The notes below the pieces were generated by a model. The model ran no database searches, was not told the origin of the DNA, and saw nothing but the letters and a program-made list of their open reading frames with translations. This document shows, one piece after another, positions 16,614 through 25,981 of a stretch of DNA of 64,000 bases (position 1 is its first letter; the number at the start of each line of letters is the position of its first letter). Made by a program: the position numbers and the translations under genes. This DNA is from Firmicutes bacterium UBA5286. Lineage in GTDB: Bacteria > Bacillota > Proteinivoracia > UBA4975. The DNA lies in NCBI GenBank assembly GCA_002408465.1, contig DHSM01000014.1:62001-126000 (forward strand), read 5' to 3'.

Positions 16614-16875
16614 AAAAATACCCATGCGCCAGTGCATTGCCTGCCGCAATCAGAAACCCAAGCGGGAGCTGGTGCGGATTGTGCGCAATAACCAGGGTCA
16701 GCTGCTCTTTGACCAGAAAGGCAAGCTGCCTGGCAGGGGAGCCTATCTCTGTGTTTCTGCTGATTGTTTGCGCAAGGCTGTTAAGGAAAACCTCTTTGCC
16801 CGTCATCTGGATATAAAACCTGATGCTGCCCTGTTGGCACAGCTGGAGAATTTAATTGGCGACAACCCGGATTAA
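16600..16875 (+). CDS. rnpM: YlxR/RnpM family RNA-binding protein
   Basis: Small basic protein of 91 residues of the YlxR family (RnpM in Bacillus, reported to modulate RNase P). The hallmark PMRQCIACRNQKPKREL is at the start and LPGRGAYLC in the middle. ATG 16600 lies inside the nusA end with GAAGGTGA upstream, and the gene overlaps the next one by 20 bases, the usual tight nusA-rnpM-L7Ae arrangement. Confidence 0.93.
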   Translation: MVKVKKIPMRQCIACRNQKPKRELVRIVRNNQGQLLFDQKGKLPGRGAYLCVSADCLRKAVKENLFARHLDIKPDAALLAQLENLIGDNPD

Positions 16876-17209
16876 GAATTTTTTGGGGATTGCACAAAGG
16901 GGCGGTTTTGTCATCTCGGGCAGCAATCTGATTCTCCGGGAAGTGGCGCGGACAAGGAATAAGTCTAAAGGGCTTGTCTTGATTGCTGCAGACGCCCAGA
17001 CTCCAACTGGGGAGGATTTGATTGCTGCCTGCAGTGGCAAGGGTCATACTGTAATCAAGACCCCTCTGAGCAAGATTGAATTGGGACTTGCTATTGGCAA
17101 AAGCCAGCGTGGCTATGTTATGATTAAAGATAAAGGAATTGCCAAAAGGATTATCGCTTTACTTGAAGAAATGGAGGTGGCTGCCCATGACCAAAATGAG
17201 AGTCTATGA
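16856..17209 (+). CDS. rplGA: L7Ae/YbxF-family RNA-binding protein (YlxQ)
   Basis: A 117-residue L7Ae-type protein that binds kink-turn RNA. IKNFLGIAQRGGFVISGSN at the start and LVLIAADAQTPTGEDLIA in the middle fit the YlxQ branch. It starts with TTG 16856 inside rnpM; GGAGA lies 8 bases upstream and no ATG is available. The 3' end overlaps infB by 23 bases. Its role in Bacillota is poorly known. Confidence 0.88.
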   Translation: MATTRIKNFLGIAQRGGFVISGSNLILREVARTRNKSKGLVLIAADAQTPTGEDLIAACSGKGHTVIKTPLSKIELGLAIGKSQRGYVMIKDKGIAKRIIALLEEMEVAAHDQNESL

Positions 17210-19211
17210 ATTGGCACGGGAGCTTAAACTTGATAGCAAGGAAATACTAAAGGTTTCAACTGATTTGGGTTTTGAGGTTAAGAACCATATGAGCAACTTG
17301 GATTCAGGCCAGGTGCAGGCGGTGCGCAAGGCCCTGGCAAAGCCTGCTGAAAAATCCCGACCAGCTAAGCCCAAATCCAGTCAGACCGCCCAGGCAAAGC
17401 AAGCTCCAAGTCCCCTGTCTGCAAAAGTCAGGCAGGAAAAACGTCCGGAACCTAAGGCCAAAATTCCGGTCATGATTTCTCCTGCCGGCCACACTATGGC
17501 TGAATTGGAGCAGCTCTTTAATCTGCCTGCTACTCAGCTAATCAAGGCCTTGATGTCCTTGGGAGTCATGGCCAGCATAAATCAGCAGTTGGATACAGAT
17601 ACCGTAGAGATCCTGGCTGCTCAGGTCGGCATAGAAACAGAAGTTGAAAAAACCTCTGAAGAGCTGAAACAGCAACGCTTTGCTGCAATGAAGACTTCCT
17701 CTGCCGAGGATGCCGTTGAACGTTCCCCTGTAGTTACTGTTATGGGCCATGTAGACCATGGAAAGACCTCACTGCTGGATTTCATTCGCAGCGCCAATGT
17801 CACTGCAGGGGAGGCCGGAGGGATCACCCAGCATATCGGTGCTTACCAGGTGGTTCATAATGGCAAGACTATTGTATTTTTGGACACCCCCGGCCATGAG
17901 GCTTTTACCGCCATGCGGGCCAGAGGCACCAAAATTACTGATATCGCTATTTTGGTGGTGGCCGCTGATGAAGGGGTCATGCCCCAAACCATCGAAGCCA
18001 TGAATCATGCCAAAGCAGCTGATGTTCCTATAATAGTTGCCATCAACAAAATGGATAAGCCAGGGGCCAATCCCGAAAAAGTCAAACAGCAGTTGTCAAA
18101 CCATGGTCTGATGCCCGAGGAATGGGGCGGGGACACAATTTTTTCCGAAGTGTCCGCCACAAGCGGCGCCGGCATCGGCAACCTCCTGGAAATGATTCTT
18201 CTCAGCGCAGAAATGATGGAGCTGAAAGCTTCACCCAACCGCCTGGCAGAAGGCACTGTAATTGAGGCTAAAATTGACAAGGGGCGGGGACCCGTGGCTA
18301 CCATCCTCATTCAACAGGGCACTCTGAATGTGGGCGATTCAATTGTCTGCGGCTCTGCCTTTGGCAAAGTAAGGGCAATGTTTAACGACAGGGGGAAGAG
18401 ACTGAATGGCTCAGGACCATCGGTGCCTGTGGAAATACTGGGTCTGTCCGATGTGCCGCCGGCAGGAGAAATATTCCAAGCCGTGGCCGATGACAAGACT
18501 GCCCGCACCGAGGCCCTTGACTACAGCCAGGAACAACGGGAAATCAGCATGGCAAGGACCCGGGTATCCCTGGAAGATATCTTTAAACAGATGGAAGAAT
18601 CCCAAGTCAAAGAGCTTAACCTCTTGTTAAAGAGCGATGTCCAGGGCACTACTGAAGCCCTAAAGCAATCTTTGAACAAGATCAAAGTTCAGGATATCAA
18701 GGTCAATATCATTCATGATGGAGTCGGCGGCATTAATCAATCTGACGTTTCCCTGGCCTCTGCTTCGGGAGCGATTATCATCGGCTTTAATGTCCGTCCC
18801 GATACCCAGGCACAGCGGTTGGCCGAGGAAGAAGATGTTGAAATCCGGCTGTACAGGGTAATCTACGATGTTATCGATGATGTCAGACTGGCTCTTAAAG
18901 GCCTGCTTGAGCCTGAGTTTAAGGAAAAAGTGATGGGGCGGGTCGAGGTTCGCAACACCTTCCGCCATTCCAAGCTGGGGACCATTGCCGGCTGCTATGT
19001 CATCGACGGCAAGGTAACAAACCGCGCTCTGGGCCGCCTGTTACGGGATGGAGTCATCATATATGAAGGCAAGCTGTCTTCTCTCAAGCGTTTTAAGGAT
19101 GATGTCAAAGAAGTGAGCAGTGGATATGAATGTGGAATTATGCTGGAGAACTACAACGATATCAAGGAAGGCGACCAAATTGAAGCCTATGCCATGGTGG
19201 AGGAAAAATAG
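17187..19211 (+). CDS. infB: Translation initiation factor IF-2
   Basis: IF-2, the GTPase that places initiator tRNA on the ribosome, 674 residues, the short Bacillota form. IF2-N-like domains at about 1-50 and 100-150 are joined by a Lys/Pro/Ala linker. The GTPase domain has GHVDHGKTSLLD near residue 187, DTPGHE and NKMDKP. The C-terminal barrel and initiator-tRNA domains are complete. ATG 17187 has GGAGGTGG upstream and lies within the preceding gene. rbfA starts on the base after its stop. Confidence 0.98.
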   Translation: MTKMRVYELARELKLDSKEILKVSTDLGFEVKNHMSNLDSGQVQAVRKALAKPAEKSRPAKPKSSQTAQAKQAPSPLSAKVRQEKRPEPKAKIPVMISPAGHTMAELEQLFNLPATQLIKALMSLGVMASINQQLDTDTVEILAAQVGIETEVEKTSEELKQQRFAAMKTSSAEDAVERSPVVTVMGHVDHGKTSLLDFIRSANVTAGEAGGITQHIGAYQVVHNGKTIVFLDTPGHEAFTAMRARGTKITDIAILVVAADEGVMPQTIEAMNHAKAADVPIIVAINKMDKPGANPEKVKQQLSNHGLMPEEWGGDTIFSEVSATSGAGIGNLLEMILLSAEMMELKASPNRLAEGTVIEAKIDKGRGPVATILIQQGTLNVGDSIVCGSAFGKVRAMFNDRGKRLNGSGPSVPVEILGLSDVPPAGEIFQAVADDKTARTEALDYSQEQREISMARTRVSLEDIFKQMEESQVKELNLLLKSDVQGTTEALKQSLNKIKVQDIKVNIIHDGVGGINQSDVSLASASGAIIIGFNVRPDTQAQRLAEEEDVEIRLYRVIYDVIDDVRLALKGLLEPEFKEKVMGRVEVRNTFRHSKLGTIAGCYVIDGKVTNRALGRLLRDGVIIYEGKLSSLKRFKDDVKEVSSGYECGIMLENYNDIKEGDQIEAYAMVEEK

Positions 19212-19580
19212 ATGAGCGGGACTAGGGCAAAAAAAAGGGCAGAGACAATTAAAGAAGAAGTCAGCGATATCATCAGTTCAAAGCTCAAAGACCCTCGGGT
19301 AGGATTTACCACAGTTACCGCAGTAGAGGCCAGCAAGGATATTCATTATGTCACTGTCTATGTCAGCATCCTTGGCGATGAAAATCAGCAGAAGGAAACC
19401 ATGGAGACCCTGAAAAACGCTGCTGGCTTTATTCGCACCGAACTGGGAACGCGGATTCGCATTCGCCATGTGCCCGAACTGCGTTTTGTCCAGGACCGGG
19501 CCATGGAACAACACGCCCAAATCAATGCGCTAATCAAGCAGATCAATGAGGAAAATTCCCATGGCGACGAAAAACACTGA
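19212..19580 (+). CDS. rbfA: Ribosome-binding factor A
   Basis: RbfA, 122 residues, a KH-fold factor for 16S rRNA 5'-end maturation and cold adaptation. SSKLKDPRVGFTTVTAVE and the later LRTxxGxRIRIRHVPELRF-like block fit the family. It starts directly at the infB stop and overlaps nrnA by 20 bases, so it is part of the same transcript. Confidence 0.95.
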   Translation: MSGTRAKKRAETIKEEVSDIISSKLKDPRVGFTTVTAVEASKDIHYVTVYVSILGDENQQKETMETLKNAAGFIRTELGTRIRIRHVPELRFVQDRAMEQHAQINALIKQINEENSHGDEKH

Positions 19581-20532
19581 ACTGGCTTTGATTAGAGATG
19601 CTCTTCTTGGAGCCAGAGAACCTATTTTTATCTTCTCGCACCCCTCTCCCGATGGAGACAGCATTGGTTCTACTCTTGGGGTATACGGAATTTTGACCGC
19701 TGCCGGCATTAAGGCTCAGCCGGTGCTTCCCGATTTGCCTCGAGTCTATGAATTTTTGGCAGACGGCATCAAAATCCTAAAGCCTCCAGTGGATCTTAAG
19801 AATAAAATAGCCCTGGTGCTGGATTGCGGCGATTTGGCCCGCCTCCAGCAGTCAGGGCTCTCCCTGGATGGGGCTGTCAAGGTTATTAATATCGACCATC
19901 ATTTACATAATGATTTTTTTGGCGATCTCAATTATGTAGACAGCAAAGCTGCCGCCGTGGGCGAAATCATCCATCAGATATTCGGGAATTTCCCCCAATA
20001 CTATTCTCCCAGAGTTGCAGAGGCATTGTATACCGCTTTGGTTACCGACACCGGCCGCTTCAGCTACAGCAACACCTCAGCCGAAGTTCTGAGAGCGGCC
20101 GCGACTTTAGTGGAATGGGGGGCCTGTCCCCAGAAGGTGTACAACCATCTCTATGAGAACAGGTCTCAGAATTATTATGAGTTCCTCGCTCAAGCCCTGT
20201 CCCGCATTGAACTTCACTTTGCAGACAGGGTGGCTTTGCTTCCCCTGGAAAGGCGCCTCTTGCTCCAGTATAATCTTGAGGATTGGGAGCTAGATGAAAT
20301 TAACGATTATCCCCGCAGCCTTGCTGGTGTCTCGGTGTCAATTGTCCTCACGGAAACCGAGGAAGGCATTGCCAAGGCCAGCTTGCGTTCGAAGGGACGG
20401 AATGTGGCGGCAATCGCCCGGGCCTTTGGGGGCGGGGGGCACAATAACGCCGCCGGCGCGACTTTGCAGATGCCTCTCTCAGAGGCCAGAAACCAGCTGC
20501 TAAAATTTCTTGAACAGGAGCGGGACTTGTGA
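19561..20532 (+). CDS. nrnA: DHH-family oligoribonuclease / pAp phosphatase NrnA
   Basis: Bifunctional nanoRNase and 3',5'-bisphosphate nucleotidase of 323 residues. Metal site motifs HPSPDGDSIGS, LVLDCGD and INIDHHLHND mark the DHH domain, and GGGGHNNAAGATL the DHHA1 domain. ATG 19561 (ATGGCGACG) is preferred to an upstream start in rbfA. It sits between rbfA and truB as in many Clostridia and Bacilli. Degrades 2-5-mers from mRNA decay, which fits the presence of pnp, rnj and rny nearby. Confidence 0.93.
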   Translation: MATKNTELALIRDALLGAREPIFIFSHPSPDGDSIGSTLGVYGILTAAGIKAQPVLPDLPRVYEFLADGIKILKPPVDLKNKIALVLDCGDLARLQQSGLSLDGAVKVINIDHHLHNDFFGDLNYVDSKAAAVGEIIHQIFGNFPQYYSPRVAEALYTALVTDTGRFSYSNTSAEVLRAAATLVEWGACPQKVYNHLYENRSQNYYEFLAQALSRIELHFADRVALLPLERRLLLQYNLEDWELDEINDYPRSLAGVSVSIVLTETEEGIAKASLRSKGRNVAAIARAFGGGGHNNAAGATLQMPLSEARNQLLKFLEQERDL

Positions 20533-21413
20533 GCATCAACGGCTTTATTCCTTTGAACAAACCACTGGGATTAAGCTCGCAGCAAGCCGTATCCCGAGTC
20601 AAGAAAATTACCGGCAGCAAGAGGGCCGGGCATACTGGGACACTGGATCCCCTTGCAACCGGTCTGCTGCTGGTGGCAATAGGAAAGGCCACTCGTCTCT
20701 GCCAGTATTTTCTCGACGGGGATAAAGGCTACAGGGCAGAAATAAAATTTGGCGCTGCCACCGATACCGGCGACAGAGAAGGCAGGGTTATAGATACTGC
20801 CAGGGATTTTTATTTCAGCCGCCAGGAAATTGCAGCCGTCCTCGCAAAATTTCAGGGCTCGATTGAGCAAAGGCCCCCAGCGGCTTCGGCGCTGAAGCTC
20901 AACGGCAAAAGGGCCTATACTCTCTTTCGCCAGGGACTGGCGCCGGAAATGCCGGTGCGCCAGGTGCAGATTAAATCCCTTTGCATCCTTTGCCCGGCAG
21001 ATATTTCGGATGCCAATCCCATAATGACCATAGACGTGCTGTGCAGCAAGGGCACCTATATTCGCAGTTTGGCCATGGATATTGGCGCCGCCTTGGGTTG
21101 CCCCGCTCATCTTGCGGGACTTGTCCGGACTCGGATTTCTCAGATCGATCTCAGTCAGGCCGCGACTTTCGCCGATTTGGAAGGGGACTATAAACCCTGG
21201 CTGCTGGATATGGCTGTTGCTGTGGAAAAAATGCCGAAACTGCAGGTGGAGGGCAAAGAGCGCAAATTCTTCCTGCAGGGGAGGGAACTGGCGGCAGCTG
21301 GCTTTGCTGGTGAAATTGCAATTTTTTCGGGAATTAGGCTGCTGGGAATTGCCTGGGCCTCCCAGGACATTATTAAGCCTGTTAAGGTACTAGTACAGGA
21401 GCAAGAGCTGTGA
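20529..21413 (+). CDS. truB: tRNA pseudouridine-55 synthase
   Basis: TruB, 294 residues, makes pseudouridine 55 in tRNA. The catalytic aspartate is in HTGTLDPLATGLLLV near residue 40; GTYIRSLAMDIG is the second conserved motif. GTG 20529 overlaps the nrnA stop by 4 bases and the ribF start overlaps its own stop. A short C-terminal PUA-like part is present. Confidence 0.96.
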   Translation: MSINGFIPLNKPLGLSSQQAVSRVKKITGSKRAGHTGTLDPLATGLLLVAIGKATRLCQYFLDGDKGYRAEIKFGAATDTGDREGRVIDTARDFYFSRQEIAAVLAKFQGSIEQRPPAASALKLNGKRAYTLFRQGLAPEMPVRQVQIKSLCILCPADISDANPIMTIDVLCSKGTYIRSLAMDIGAALGCPAHLAGLVRTRISQIDLSQAATFADLEGDYKPWLLDMAVAVEKMPKLQVEGKERKFFLQGRELAAAGFAGEIAIFSGIRLLGIAWASQDIIKPVKVLVQEQEL

Positions 21414-22351
21414 AAATATATTTTGACTACAAAAAAATACCCCTGAATGGGACTGTTGTCACCCTGGGAAACTTTGACGGGTTTCATTTGGGGCACCAGC
21501 GCATACTCAGGGAAACTGTTGCCAAATCTAATCTATTGGGTCTGACTTCATTGGTCATGACCTTTCATCCCCATCCTCGCAGGCTTTTCGGCGCTGATTT
21601 GCCAATTATTACCCCCTTGGGGCAGAAACTCAGTTTGCTGAAAAAAGCCGGGGCGAGCATCGCCTTGGTCCAGCCTTTTACTAAAGCTTTCGCTGCCACT
21701 CCTCCCGCACGGTTTATCGAGGATATCCTGCTGGCTGCCCTGAATTGCCGCCATGTGGTGGTGGGTTACGATTATTCTTTTGGCCGCGCCGGCGCCGGTG
21801 ACATCTCCTTGATCCAACAACTCACTGAGAGCCGGGGAATTGGCTGTGATATTATCCCGCCAGTCAGGTATGGGGAAGAGATAATCAGCAGCTCCGCCAT
21901 CCGCCGTTATTTGGCTCAGGGCAATGTTGAAATGGCTGCCAAGTATATGGGCAGGCCCTTTGCCATCAAAGGCCGGGTAGCTTCGGGTGCCGGCCGGGGC
22001 AAATCCCTGGGCTTTCCCACTGCCAATTTATATCCAGTTTCTTCAGCTGCCCTGCCTGCCTTTGGCGTCTACTTGGTCAACGTGTGCACCGGAGGCTGCC
22101 GCTACTGGGGTATAGCCAATCTGGGCAACCATCCCACTTTCCCCGGGGGAAAGATATCTTTGGAAGTCTTCCTTTTTGAGTTCGAGGGAGATTTATACGG
22201 ATCCATGCTTGCGGTCAGCTTTATAAAGCTGCTTCGGACTGAGCGCAAATTCCCCGATGCCGCCAGTCTTAGTCGCCAACAACAGCAAGACGTAAAATTG
22301 GCAAAAACTTTACTTACCAAAGACATTATGCTAAAATTACAAAGGATTTAA
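21410..22351 (+). CDS. ribF: Bifunctional riboflavin kinase / FAD synthetase
   Basis: RibF of 313 residues makes FMN and FAD. The adenylyltransferase domain opens with VTLGNFDGFHLGHQRIL; the flavokinase domain is marked by GRGKSLGFPTANLYP near residue 200. GTG start overlaps truB. It is the last gene before the rpsO promoter or leader region. No FMN riboswitch is seen, as expected for a gene inside the infB unit. Confidence 0.95.
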   Translation: MKIYFDYKKIPLNGTVVTLGNFDGFHLGHQRILRETVAKSNLLGLTSLVMTFHPHPRRLFGADLPIITPLGQKLSLLKKAGASIALVQPFTKAFAATPPARFIEDILLAALNCRHVVVGYDYSFGRAGAGDISLIQQLTESRGIGCDIIPPVRYGEEIISSSAIRRYLAQGNVEMAAKYMGRPFAIKGRVASGAGRGKSLGFPTANLYPVSSAALPAFGVYLVNVCTGGCRYWGIANLGNHPTFPGGKISLEVFLFEFEGDLYGSMLAVSFIKLLRTERKFPDAASLSRQQQQDVKLAKTLLTKDIMLKLQRI

Positions 22352-22427
22352 CCATACGCTCTGATTTCCGCTTACTCCGACGGTTTTCTGGGCTAATGGC
22401 GTTTCCATATTAAGGGAGGTGAACCAC
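22352..22427 (+). other. rpsO leader region, possibly S15-regulated
   Basis: A 76-base gap with CCGACGG and CTGGGCTAATGG around 22377-22399. Leaders of rpsO in Bacillota often bind S15. I cannot fold it with confidence and found no clear promoter boxes. Confidence 0.25.
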
Positions 22428-22697
22428 ATGACCATGACTCGGGAACAAAAGAATGAAATTATTGATCAGTATAAAGCACATGAAAAGGATACCGGTTCCT
22501 CAGAAGTTCAGATTGCCTTGCTGACAAACAGGATCAATCACTTGACAGAGCATCTCAAAACCCATAAAAATGACCATCATTCCCGGCGCGGGCTCATGAA
22601 AATGGTCGGCCGCAGGCGCAGACTGCTTGTTTATCTCAGGCAGGTTGATATCAATCGCTATCGGGCCATTTTGGAAAAACTTAATTTGCGCAAGTAA
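22428..22697 (+). CDS. rpsO: 30S ribosomal protein S15
   Basis: S15, 89 residues, binds the 16S three-way junction early in assembly. DTGSSEVQIALLTNRINHL, HKNDHHSRRGLMKMVGRRR and the C-terminal YLRQVDINRY are diagnostic. ATG 22428 is used because GGGAGGTG is 7 bases upstream and the family has 89 residues; a GTG at 22419 overlaps the ribosome site. Followed by a terminator, then pnp, the universal rpsO-pnp order. Confidence 0.98.
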   Translation: MTMTREQKNEIIDQYKAHEKDTGSSEVQIALLTNRINHLTEHLKTHKNDHHSRRGLMKMVGRRRRLLVYLRQVDINRYRAILEKLNLRK

Positions 22698-22722
22698 AAG
22701 CGGGGATCCCCGCTTTTATTTA
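22697..22722 (+). terminator. Terminator between rpsO and pnp
   Basis: Fully palindromic AAAAGCGGGG/CCCCGCTTTT centred at 22706-22707, followed by ATTT. It starts inside the rpsO stop codon. Partial readthrough into pnp is likely since no separate pnp promoter is evident in the short gap. Confidence 0.85.
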
Positions 22723-22748
22723 AATGAATTCTGAAAGGAGGAGAATTA

Positions 22749-24872
22749 ATGGACTATAGTTATAACATGTCCGGGAGAAACTTTACTGTAGAAATTGACA
22801 AGTACGCCAAGCAGGCCAACGGCTCAGTCTTGATCCGTTACGGTGAGACAGTCTTGCTGGTTACCGCCACAGCTTCCCGGGAACCCAGGGAAGGAATCGA
22901 TTTTTTTCCACTTACTGTTGACTATGAAGAAAGAATGTACTCTGTAGGAAAAATACCTGGGGGGTTTATCAAGCGGGAAGGCCGCCCTACTGAAAAAGCT
23001 ATCTTAACTGCCAGGCTTACGGACCGTCCCTTGCGTCCGCTGTTTCCCAAGGGATTCCGCAACGCCGTCCATATCGTTTCGACGGTAATGTCAATGGATC
23101 AGGATAATCCTCCGGAAATAGCCAGCATCAATGGCGCTTCTCTTGCCCTGTCCATTTCCGACATTCCTTTTGCCGGACCGGTGGCAGCGGTAATGATCGG
23201 CTATGTGGATGGTGAGCTGGTAGTCAATCCCGATATGGAGCAGCGGGAAAAGAGCGATCTGCACCTGACAGTAGCCGGTACCCGGGACGCCATAATGATG
23301 GTGGAGTCGGGAGCCAATGAAATTGACAAAGAAGTAATCATCGATGCCTTGCTGCTGGCCCACGAAGAGATCAAATCACTGGTGGCCTTCCAGGAGGAAA
23401 TCGTCAAAACAATTGGCAAGGAAAAGATGGAGGTGCAGTTCAGCCCGGTGCCAGCGGAAATGGAGGAAGAGGTCAGGGATTTCGCTGCCCCTGGTATCAG
23501 TGAAGCTCTTACTATCCCCGAGAAACTGGCGCGAGAGGCGCGTATTGATGAAATTCAGGCAAGCTGGCTGGCCAAGTTTGAAGAGGTGCCAGAATCCGCA
23601 GGCCATGGCAAAGAAGCTTTTAAAAACCTGTTGAAAAAAATGGTGCGTTCGCAAATTCTAGACCAAGACTTGCGTCCGGATGGCCGCAAACATAATGAAA
23701 TCCGTCCCATTGCCTGCGAGGTCGGCTTATTACCGAGAATCCACGGCTCAGCGCTGTTTACCCGGGGGCAGACACAGGTTCTAAACGCATGCACTTTGGG
23801 AGTCCCCGGCGATGTGCAGATATTGGACGGTCTCACTTTAGAAGAATCCAAGCGTTTTATGCACCATTACAATTTCCCCCCATACAGCGTTGGGGAACCT
23901 GGTTTTATGCGGGGTCCCGGACGCAGAGAAATTGGTCACGGGGCTTTGGCTGAAAGGGCTCTTATGCGGATGATTCCCCCGGAAGAAGAGTTCCCCTACA
24001 CCATCCGTGTGGTTTCAGAAGTCTTGGAATCTAACGGTTCATCTTCCATGGGCAGCGTTTGTGCCGCATCTATGGCTCTGATGGATGCAGGGGTTCCAGT
24101 CCGGGCTGCTGTGGGCGGAATCGCCATGGGCCTGATTAAAGAGGAAGACCGCTATGCCATCCTTACTGACATCCAAGGCATGGAAGACTTTCTCGGCGAT
24201 ATGGACTTTAAAGTTGCCGGCACCCGCAAGGGCATCACCGCCCTGCAGATGGATATCAAAGTCCACGGCCTAAACCGGGAGATTCTATCTATGGCTTTGG
24301 ACCAGGCTGTGGCCGGCTACAATTTCATCCTGGACAAAATGGAGGCAGCCATTGCCAGTCCCCGTGCCGATCTTTCGCCCTATGCTCCTCGCATTGTGGT
24401 GCTGAAAATCCCTGCAGACAAAATTCGGGAAGTCATTGGGCCAGGTGGCAAGATGGTCAACAAGATCATCGAGGACACCGGGGTCAAGATTGACATTGAA
24501 GATGACGGCACAATTTATATCGCTTCCCCTGATGGCGATGCCGCCGCCAAGGCAAAGAAGATTATTGAGGACCTTGTAAGGGAAGTAGAAGTCGGCGAGG
24601 TCTACATGGGCAAGGTGGTTCGGGTCGAGAGCTACGGGGCATTTGTTGAACTCTTGCCCGGCAAAGACGGCCTGGTTCACATCTCTCAGCTGGACCGCAA
24701 GCGGGTAGCCAAGACCGAAGATGTTGTCAAACTAGGGGATTCAATTGAAGTCAAGGTTATCGGCATTGACGAAAAGGGACGGGTCAAATTGTCCCATAAG
24801 GTTTTGCTTCCGCCTGATCCCGATGAGGAAGACAATCAGGAGGAAGAAAAAAACCGCAGAAGACCAAGGTAA
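22749..24872 (+). CDS. pnp: Polynucleotide phosphorylase
   Basis: PNPase of 707 residues, a 3'-5' phosphorolytic exoribonuclease. Two RNase PH-like domains (about 1-220 and 310-545), a helical linker, a KH domain with IGPGGKMVNKIIEDTG near 560, and an S1 domain with GKVVRVESYGAFVELLPGKDGLVHIS near 620. FTRGQTQ and SNGSSSMGSVCAASMALMD are the active-site blocks. The tail is acidic then basic. ATG 22749 follows AAAGGAGGAG. Ends at a strong terminator. Confidence 0.98.
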   Translation: MDYSYNMSGRNFTVEIDKYAKQANGSVLIRYGETVLLVTATASREPREGIDFFPLTVDYEERMYSVGKIPGGFIKREGRPTEKAILTARLTDRPLRPLFPKGFRNAVHIVSTVMSMDQDNPPEIASINGASLALSISDIPFAGPVAAVMIGYVDGELVVNPDMEQREKSDLHLTVAGTRDAIMMVESGANEIDKEVIIDALLLAHEEIKSLVAFQEEIVKTIGKEKMEVQFSPVPAEMEEEVRDFAAPGISEALTIPEKLAREARIDEIQASWLAKFEEVPESAGHGKEAFKNLLKKMVRSQILDQDLRPDGRKHNEIRPIACEVGLLPRIHGSALFTRGQTQVLNACTLGVPGDVQILDGLTLEESKRFMHHYNFPPYSVGEPGFMRGPGRREIGHGALAERALMRMIPPEEEFPYTIRVVSEVLESNGSSSMGSVCAASMALMDAGVPVRAAVGGIAMGLIKEEDRYAILTDIQGMEDFLGDMDFKVAGTRKGITALQMDIKVHGLNREILSMALDQAVAGYNFILDKMEAAIASPRADLSPYAPRIVVLKIPADKIREVIGPGGKMVNKIIEDTGVKIDIEDDGTIYIASPDGDAAAKAKKIIEDLVREVEVGEVYMGKVVRVESYGAFVELLPGKDGLVHISQLDRKRVAKTEDVVKLGDSIEVKVIGIDEKGRVKLSHKVLLPPDPDEEDNQEEEKNRRRPR

Positions 24873-24874
24873 AT

Positions 24875-24909
24875 AAAAGCATCTGAAAAGGATGCTTTTT
24901 TATTTTTTT
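24875..24909 (+). terminator. Rho-independent terminator after pnp
   Basis: AAAAGCATC (24875-24883) and GATGCTTTT (24891-24899), followed by a long T-rich stretch to 24909. It marks the end of the translation superoperon. Confidence 0.92.
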
Positions 24910-24961
24910 CATTGTCATACTTCCAAGGCAAGGGGGGTAATTATAAACGGGAGGGTAAGCA

Positions 24962-25981
24962 ATGAGAATATTTTGGGTTGTGAAAGCCAAGACTGTCGTC
25001 TTTTGTCTGGTAGCATGTTTTGCTCTGCTGCTGGTGGCATATTCGGTTAACTTAGCTACCAGGGAGGTATTTTCCCGTAAACCTAAATATGTTGTCTTTT
25101 TGGGTCACGAACTGGATCCCAAAGCTGCTGATCTGCATCAGCAGGTGGCGAGACTGACCCAGAGCCTGACTCAGCAGCCAGTGGCCGCCCAATATGACAA
25201 GATAAACAAAGCGGTGATTCCCGAAGTAAATGGATTTGAGATTGAGGTGGAAGCTTGTGTGCAGGCAATCAGAGCAGCGAAAAAAGGAGAAACTGTCAAG
25301 CCTGTCTGGCAGGAAACTGAGCCGGATATGAAATTGAAAGATTTCGCCCTTTTTCCGGTCTACCAGGGAAATCCCCTGAAAAACCAAGTAGCTTTGATAA
25401 TTAACGTTTCCTGGGGCAACGAATATTTGGAAGAGATGCTGACTATCCTGGAGGCAAATGCCGTCCCGGCCAGCTTTTTTTTGGTGGGCCGCTGGGCCGA
25501 TCAAAACCCGGAATTGGTAAAAAAGCTGCAGGAGCTGGGCATGGATTTCGGCAATCATGGCTATTCTGACCCCCATATGCAGGAGATGAGTTCTGAGGCC
25601 ATAAAAGAGGAGATCATCAAGACCAGTCAGGTGGTAGAAGCACTGACGGGAATAAAAGTCCAGTGGTTTAGTCCCCCTTACGGGGAAAAGGCGGAGAAAA
25701 TATATGCCGCGGCTTCAGATTTAGGTCTGCATACGGTGCTCTGGTCTCTGGATACAATCGACTGGACTTTGCCGGGGGAGGAGGAAATCGTCCGGCGCAT
25801 TGTCGATCATCTGCACAATGGGGCCATTGTCCTTATGCACCCAACGGAACAAACTCCCGGAGCCCTGAAAACGATCATTGAGGGAGTCCGGCAAAGTAAC
25901 CTGGAGTTTGTCACCGTCACCGAGCTGCTCAATCCAAGTTATTGGCCGCAGAAATACAGTTCTCTGTGGGCGGGCAATTAG
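24962..25981 (+). CDS. YlxY-like sporulation polysaccharide deacetylase family protein
   Basis: Predicted secreted or membrane-anchored protein of 339 residues. One hydrophobic segment (about 10-30) precedes a linker domain, then a NodB-type deacetylase domain (about 140-320). The first NodB motif, normally TFDDG, is NVSWGN here, so the catalytic aspartate is missing; the second motif keeps NHGYSDPHM. The same change is known to me from the YlxY branch, which in Bacillus also lies directly after pnp. Peptidoglycan or spore-cortex binding without catalysis is therefore possible. ATG 24962 has GGGAGGG upstream. The M16 peptidase mlpA that follows in Bacillus is absent. Confidence 0.85.
   Translation: MRIFWVVKAKTVVFCLVACFALLLVAYSVNLATREVFSRKPKYVVFLGHELDPKAADLHQQVARLTQSLTQQPVAAQYDKINKAVIPEVNGFEIEVEACVQAIRAAKKGETVKPVWQETEPDMKLKDFALFPVYQGNPLKNQVALIINVSWGNEYLEEMLTILEANAVPASFFLVGRWADQNPELVKKLQELGMDFGNHGYSDPHMQEMSSEAIKEEIIKTSQVVEALTGIKVQWFSPPYGEKAEKIYAAASDLGLHTVLWSLDTIDWTLPGEEEIVRRIVDHLHNGAIVLMHPTEQTPGALKTIIEGVRQSNLEFVTVTELLNPSYWPQKYSSLWAGN

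Noticed and set aside
22352..22427. FMN riboswitch near ribF
   Set aside because: No conserved aptamer core is visible and ribF lies upstream, inside the infB transcript.
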